A stretch of 8,576 bases of DNA from Methanosarcina sp. (GTDB lineage Archaea; Halobacteriota; Methanosarcinia; Methanosarcinales; Methanosarcinaceae), in the NCBI GenBank assembly GCA_013330315.1, contig DUIO01000358.1:24827-33402 (forward strand). The letters are read 5' to 3'. How positions within the stretch are numbered: position 1 is the stretch's first letter; each line of letters opens with the position of its first letter. The position numbers and the translations under genes are program-made. Of the stretch, positions 6,331-8,576 are shown in pieces. The notes beneath the pieces are model-generated. The model had not been told where the DNA came from. It did no database searches and worked only from the letters and a program-made list of their open reading frames with translations.

Positions 6331-7494
6331 TCATTCCCCTCCTGAAAACTGAAGCTTTAATTCTCTTCTTTTCCGTTCAAGAACAATGCTTATAACCAGC
6401 AGGACGAGCCCTCCAAGCATGAAAAAGAGCGACCTTGGAAGCAATTCCCAGAAGAAGTCGAAATATCTGGCAAAAATAAGCAGAATAAACCAGAACATTG
6501 CAGTATTTACTATCCCTATGTCTTCCATGTTATATCCGGCGTAAAGGAGTAGAGTCAAAAGACCAAGGAAGATCACGTTAAATAGAACCATATAAAATTT
6601 TACAGGGGCAGAAATGTACGAGTCGGGCACATATATTGTTGTAAGAGTGATCCCGGCCATTAAAAGCGCAATTACGGGCATACTCACATCTGCCTGGAGG
6701 CTTCTGGACTTTTCACGCAGTGGTTTCAAAAACAGGACTGCCAGAAGCAGGATTCCCAAAATAGCGTAAATTAAAGGGACTATTATCTCGACTTTATACT
6801 GCCATATTTCGAAAGTGTGTACAAATAGAGCAATAAGTACAGCCTGCAATCCCAGGAACTTAAAAGTTTTTTCAGCATGCTTTAATTTTTCTGCAATGCT
6901 GTGAAGAATCCCGGTAAAATAGATAGAAATGCCTGATATAAGGTAGAGGTCCTTCATACTGATCAAATTCTCCAGGTCGGTTCTTTCCATATAGAGAAGT
7001 CCAATCCAGAGATAGAAAAGGAGAGAGCAAAGCCCGGCAACAGACGCTGACACGTAACCGTAAATCAGCGGAAAAACTCCGATGATCCAGAGCATGACGA
7101 GAGTGCTGTTATTGGCGTTAATATTGTAAATCTGAGCAATTAAAAAAATACCGGCTCCAAAAAACAGGGCAGAAAGCAAAATCAGGGCAGAACCGAGCCT
7201 GGGATATCTCTGATTTTCATATTTGAAATGATAACCTGCGTAGTGTATGCCTATCGTACTTCCTACAAGCAGCAGGACTTTAAAACTATCACCTATTTTT
7301 TCCCAGTTAGATGCCACGAACAGGATAGCACCAATTCCTATCAGGATTGCACCTATGGTTGAAAAAGCAATAACCTGTCTTTTTGATTTGTGCTCTTTCT
7401 TATACTCGGCGATGTCTATCCGCATCTTTTCTGCCTGAGTGTCACTGATTGTTCCTTCATCCAGCCACTTCTGGATCAAGTCATCATCGAACAT
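6331..7494 (-). CDS. DUF2157 family polytopic membrane protein
   Basis: A 387-residue protein with a soluble helical N-terminus (about 1-40, including LIQKWLDEGTISDTQAEKM, the usual DUF2157 opening that predicts a short helical domain) followed by roughly ten to twelve hydrophobic helices. Family landmarks are ILFVASNWEKI (57-67) and LFFGAGIFLIAQIYNIN (110-126). The function of DUF2157 is not established. It is the first gene of a - strand pair with the GDYXXLXY protein, a combination found widely in bacteria and archaea, in bacteria often with a DUF4401 protein, which is absent here. No clear Shine-Dalgarno site precedes ATG 7494; a TATA box about 40 nt upstream predicts a leader of only some 15 nt. 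The C-terminus is basic (ERKRRELKLQ). Confidence 0.9.
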   Translation of the reverse strand: MFDDDLIQKWLDEGTISDTQAEKMRIDIAEYKKEHKSKRQVIAFSTIGAILIGIGAILFVASNWEKIGDSFKVLLLVGSTIGIHYAGYHFKYENQRYPRLGSALILLSALFFGAGIFLIAQIYNINANNSTLVMLWIIGVFPLIYGYVSASVAGLCSLLFYLWIGLLYMERTDLENLISMKDLYLISGISIYFTGILHSIAEKLKHAEKTFKFLGLQAVLIALFVHTFEIWQYKVEIIVPLIYAILGILLLAVLFLKPLREKSRSLQADVSMPVIALLMAGITLTTIYVPDSYISAPVKFYMVLFNVIFLGLLTLLLYAGYNMEDIGIVNTAMFWFILLIFARYFDFFWELLPRSLFFMLGGLVLLVISIVLERKRRELKLQFSGGE

Positions 7495-7530
7495 ATTATA
7501 AGATATTAATATGATCTATTTACGTCTTTT

Positions 7531-7540
7531 TAATATATTT
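7531..7540 (-). promoter_or_regulatory. Candidate TATA box for the DUF2157/GDYXXLXY operon
   Basis: On the - strand AAATATATTA is centred about 41 nt before ATG 7494. Transcription about 25 nt downstream would begin near 7510, giving a leader of about 15 nt. AT-rich surroundings make chance matches likely. Confidence 0.4.
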
Positions 7541-7783
7541 ATTGCAGAATATGTTTACTGCAGAAATTGTACCTTCGGCCGGGAAGATTTGAAGAGTATA
7601 TTAAATCAAATGTTTTCATTACATTATTCAATACAGAGCCAAAAGATATGCTTAATATTTAAGTAAATTTAAAAATGACTATAACTATTTTAAAAAAAGT
7701 TAAAATTTTTTAGAATTATTTCTAAAGCTCCTCTCTTCATATTCCTGAAGAATTTCTTTTTTTATTTGGCTTTCTTCCATAAC

Positions 7784-7794
7784 TATATATATAT
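7784..7794 (+). promoter_or_regulatory. Candidate TATA box for the MarR-MATE operon
   Basis: CTATATATATA is a close match to the archaeal TATA consensus. A start about 25 nt downstream falls near 7815, just before the palindrome at 7821-7838, and leaves a leader of about 100 nt, a length usual in Methanosarcina. Confidence 0.55.
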
Positions 7795-7820
7795 CAAAGG
7801 CTTACAGAAGGCAATTGCAT

Positions 7821-7838
7821 TAGTTACATCTGTAACTA
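7821..7838. promoter_or_regulatory. Perfect palindrome, likely MarR operator
   Basis: TAGTTACA TC TGTAACTA is an exact inverted repeat with 8-bp arms and a 2-bp centre, the size expected for a dimeric MarR-family wing-helix protein. It lies at or just after the predicted transcription start of the MarR gene, where binding would block initiation or early elongation, giving autorepression of the regulator and the exporter. I saw no second copy of the full palindrome in the window. Confidence 0.65.
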
Positions 7839-7889
7839 TTAATATTCTCTCTATTAAATTACTTAATAAATTATTTTATTCGCAACATG

Positions 7890-7911
7890 CCTCCCAGCAT
7901 AAAAATGGAGG
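7890..7911 (+). promoter_or_regulatory. Ribosome binding site of the MarR gene within a possible masking hairpin
   Basis: GGAGG (7907-7911) is the Shine-Dalgarno site, 7 nt before ATG 7919. An exact complement CCTCC at 7890-7894 lies 12 nt upstream, so the leader can fold into a five-pair stem that hides the site. The stem is short and GC-rich in an otherwise AT-rich leader. It would reduce translation of the regulator; whether it responds to anything is unknown. Confidence 0.5.
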
Positions 7912-7918
7912 ATAAACA

Positions 7919-8386
7919 ATGGAAGACCCAAGAGAGATCTGCGGTCCGATCGCTCATATCTACCGGAGCCACATTGCGTACATGGCAAAGGAACTCGAGG
8001 AATACGGGATCGGCAGCGGACAATTTGATTTCCTGATGGTTCTGTACCGGAAGGACGGTATTTCTCAGGAAACCCTTGCAAGAGCCCTGAAAGTAAGTAA
8101 GGCTACGAGCACGAGGGCAATCCAGGGCCTGGAAAAAGAGGGATATATATACAGGCAAAAGGACGAAAACGACCTCAGGGCTTACAGGGTTTACCTGACT
8201 GAAAAAGGGAAAGAAATGAGGGGTGTAATTCTTGAAAAGTTGATTTCTTTTGTTGATACTCTTCTTTCAGACTTTACACCGGAAGAGGAAAAAGTCTTTA
8301 AGCAGCTGGTTCAGAAGGCTGCATTTAAACTCTGTGAATCGGGCTGTGAATTACGGGGTAAGGACAGGCAGGATGACTCGAAATAA
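7919..8386 (+). CDS. MarR-family transcriptional regulator
   Basis: A 155-residue winged-helix DNA-binding protein. The helix-turn-helix spans about 48-77 (ISQETLARALKVSKATSTRA, then IQGLEKEGYI), followed by the wing with the MarR signature DENDLRAYRVYLTEKG (82-97). N- and C-terminal helices would form the dimer interface. Members usually repress their own operon and release DNA on binding phenolic or drug-like ligands or on thiol oxidation. Cysteines occur at 8, 139 and 143; the C-x-x-x-C pair near the C-terminus allows, but does not prove, redox sensing. The gene begins 81 nt after a perfect palindrome and overlaps the next gene, a MATE exporter, by 14 bases, so it most likely controls that exporter. 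Confidence 0.92.
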   Translation: MEDPREICGPIAHIYRSHIAYMAKELEEYGIGSGQFDFLMVLYRKDGISQETLARALKVSKATSTRAIQGLEKEGYIYRQKDENDLRAYRVYLTEKGKEMRGVILEKLISFVDTLLSDFTPEEEKVFKQLVQKAAFKLCESGCELRGKDRQDDSK

Positions 8387-8576
8387 AAACGAAACGGAAG
8401 AACAAAATATGGAAGAAAGAAGTGAATTTCTGGGAAAAGAGAGTATAGGAAAACTCCTGTTTAAACTTGCAACTCCCGTAATTATCGGAATGTTAGTTCA
8501 GGCTCTCTACAACGTTGTGGATACCCTTTTTGTAGGAAGAGCTTACGGAGCAGAAAGCGTCCAGGCTATAGGCGGG
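8373..8576 (+). CDS. MATE-family multidrug/cation exporter, 5' part only
   Basis: The first 68 codons of a gene that runs off the window. After a charged leader (MTRNKNETEEQNMEERSEF) comes the typical first helix of the multidrug and toxic compound extrusion family, ATPVIIGMLVQALYNVVDT (33-51), then LFVGRAYGAESVQAIG. MATE proteins export cationic drugs and other small organic compounds in exchange for Na+ or H+. ATG 8373 is preferred because AAGGACAGG lies 4-12 nt before it and it overlaps the regulator gene, allowing translational coupling; an internal ATG at 8409 is an alternative that fits the usual shorter leader. Substrate cannot be judged from this fragment. Confidence 0.88.
   Translation, partial: MTRNKNETEEQNMEERSEFLGKESIGKLLFKLATPVIIGMLVQALYNVVDTLFVGRAYGAESVQAIGG

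Larger units (their letters stand above)
7495..7918. other. AT-rich divergent promoter region
   Basis: No gene is seen. The left end holds the DUF2157 promoter on the - strand; the right end holds the TATA box, palindromic operator candidate and leader of the MarR gene. The middle (about 7600-7780) is extremely AT-rich, with runs of A and T and a small inverted repeat CTTAA TAT TTAAG at 7651-7663, and offers no other interpretable signal. Confidence 0.7.

Noticed and set aside
7680..7720. A/T-only inverted repeat as a terminator or origin
   Set aside because: The match consists of A and T runs expected by chance in this very AT-rich stretch, with no iterated origin motif and no replication gene nearby.

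Overview
The window looks like chromosomal DNA from a methanogenic archaeon, most likely Methanosarcina or a close relative. This is inference from several signs: AT-rich DNA with long non-coding gaps, archaeal TATA boxes placed about 25 nt before start sites, Shine-Dalgarno sequences of the GGAGGTGAT type, and a gene set (Pit/DUF47, EamA, DUF2157/GDYXXLXY, MarR/MATE) typical of that group. No RNA gene, insertion sequence or CRISPR array was found.

Layout. Positions 1-685 are non-coding and hold a six-copy 21-22 nt tandem repeat, a 10-bp inverted repeat and short repeated motifs. They lead into a two-gene operon on the + strand: a Pit-family phosphate permease (686-1714) and a DUF47/PhoU-like partner (1711-2400), joined by an ATGA overlap. 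A T-rich terminator region and a quiet convergent gap follow. An EamA/DMT-family transporter lies on the - strand (2739-3656). It is divergent from a secreted lipoprotein-type alpha/beta hydrolase (3710-5204) whose reading frame is broken by two single-base deletions. One palindromic TATA box between them may serve both genes.

Positions 5205-5642 carry a purine-only-looking array with a regular 25-nt period, then a hairpin terminator for the + strand and a short one for the - strand. Next, on the - strand, come an uncharacterised membrane-associated pair: DUF2157 (6331-7494, upstream gene) and a GDYXXLXY protein (5643-6224, downstream gene). Four perfect or near-perfect 12-nt repeats separate them.

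The right end is a drug-efflux-type operon. A 424-nt AT-rich promoter region contains a TATA box, a perfect 8-2-8 palindrome that is a good MarR operator candidate, and a small hairpin that could mask the ribosome binding site. It leads to a MarR-family repressor (7919-8386), whose end overlaps the start of a MATE-family exporter cut by the window edge (8373-8576).

How the genes work together. Three units make sense as pairs: phosphate uptake (permease plus PhoU-like regulator), the DUF2157/GDYXXLXY pair (function unknown), and MarR-controlled efflux. No clearly new biological system is visible. The best leads are the 25-nt purine array, the shared leaderless promoter, the twice-frameshifted hydrolase with an intact catalytic triad, and the layered control signals in front of the MarR gene.
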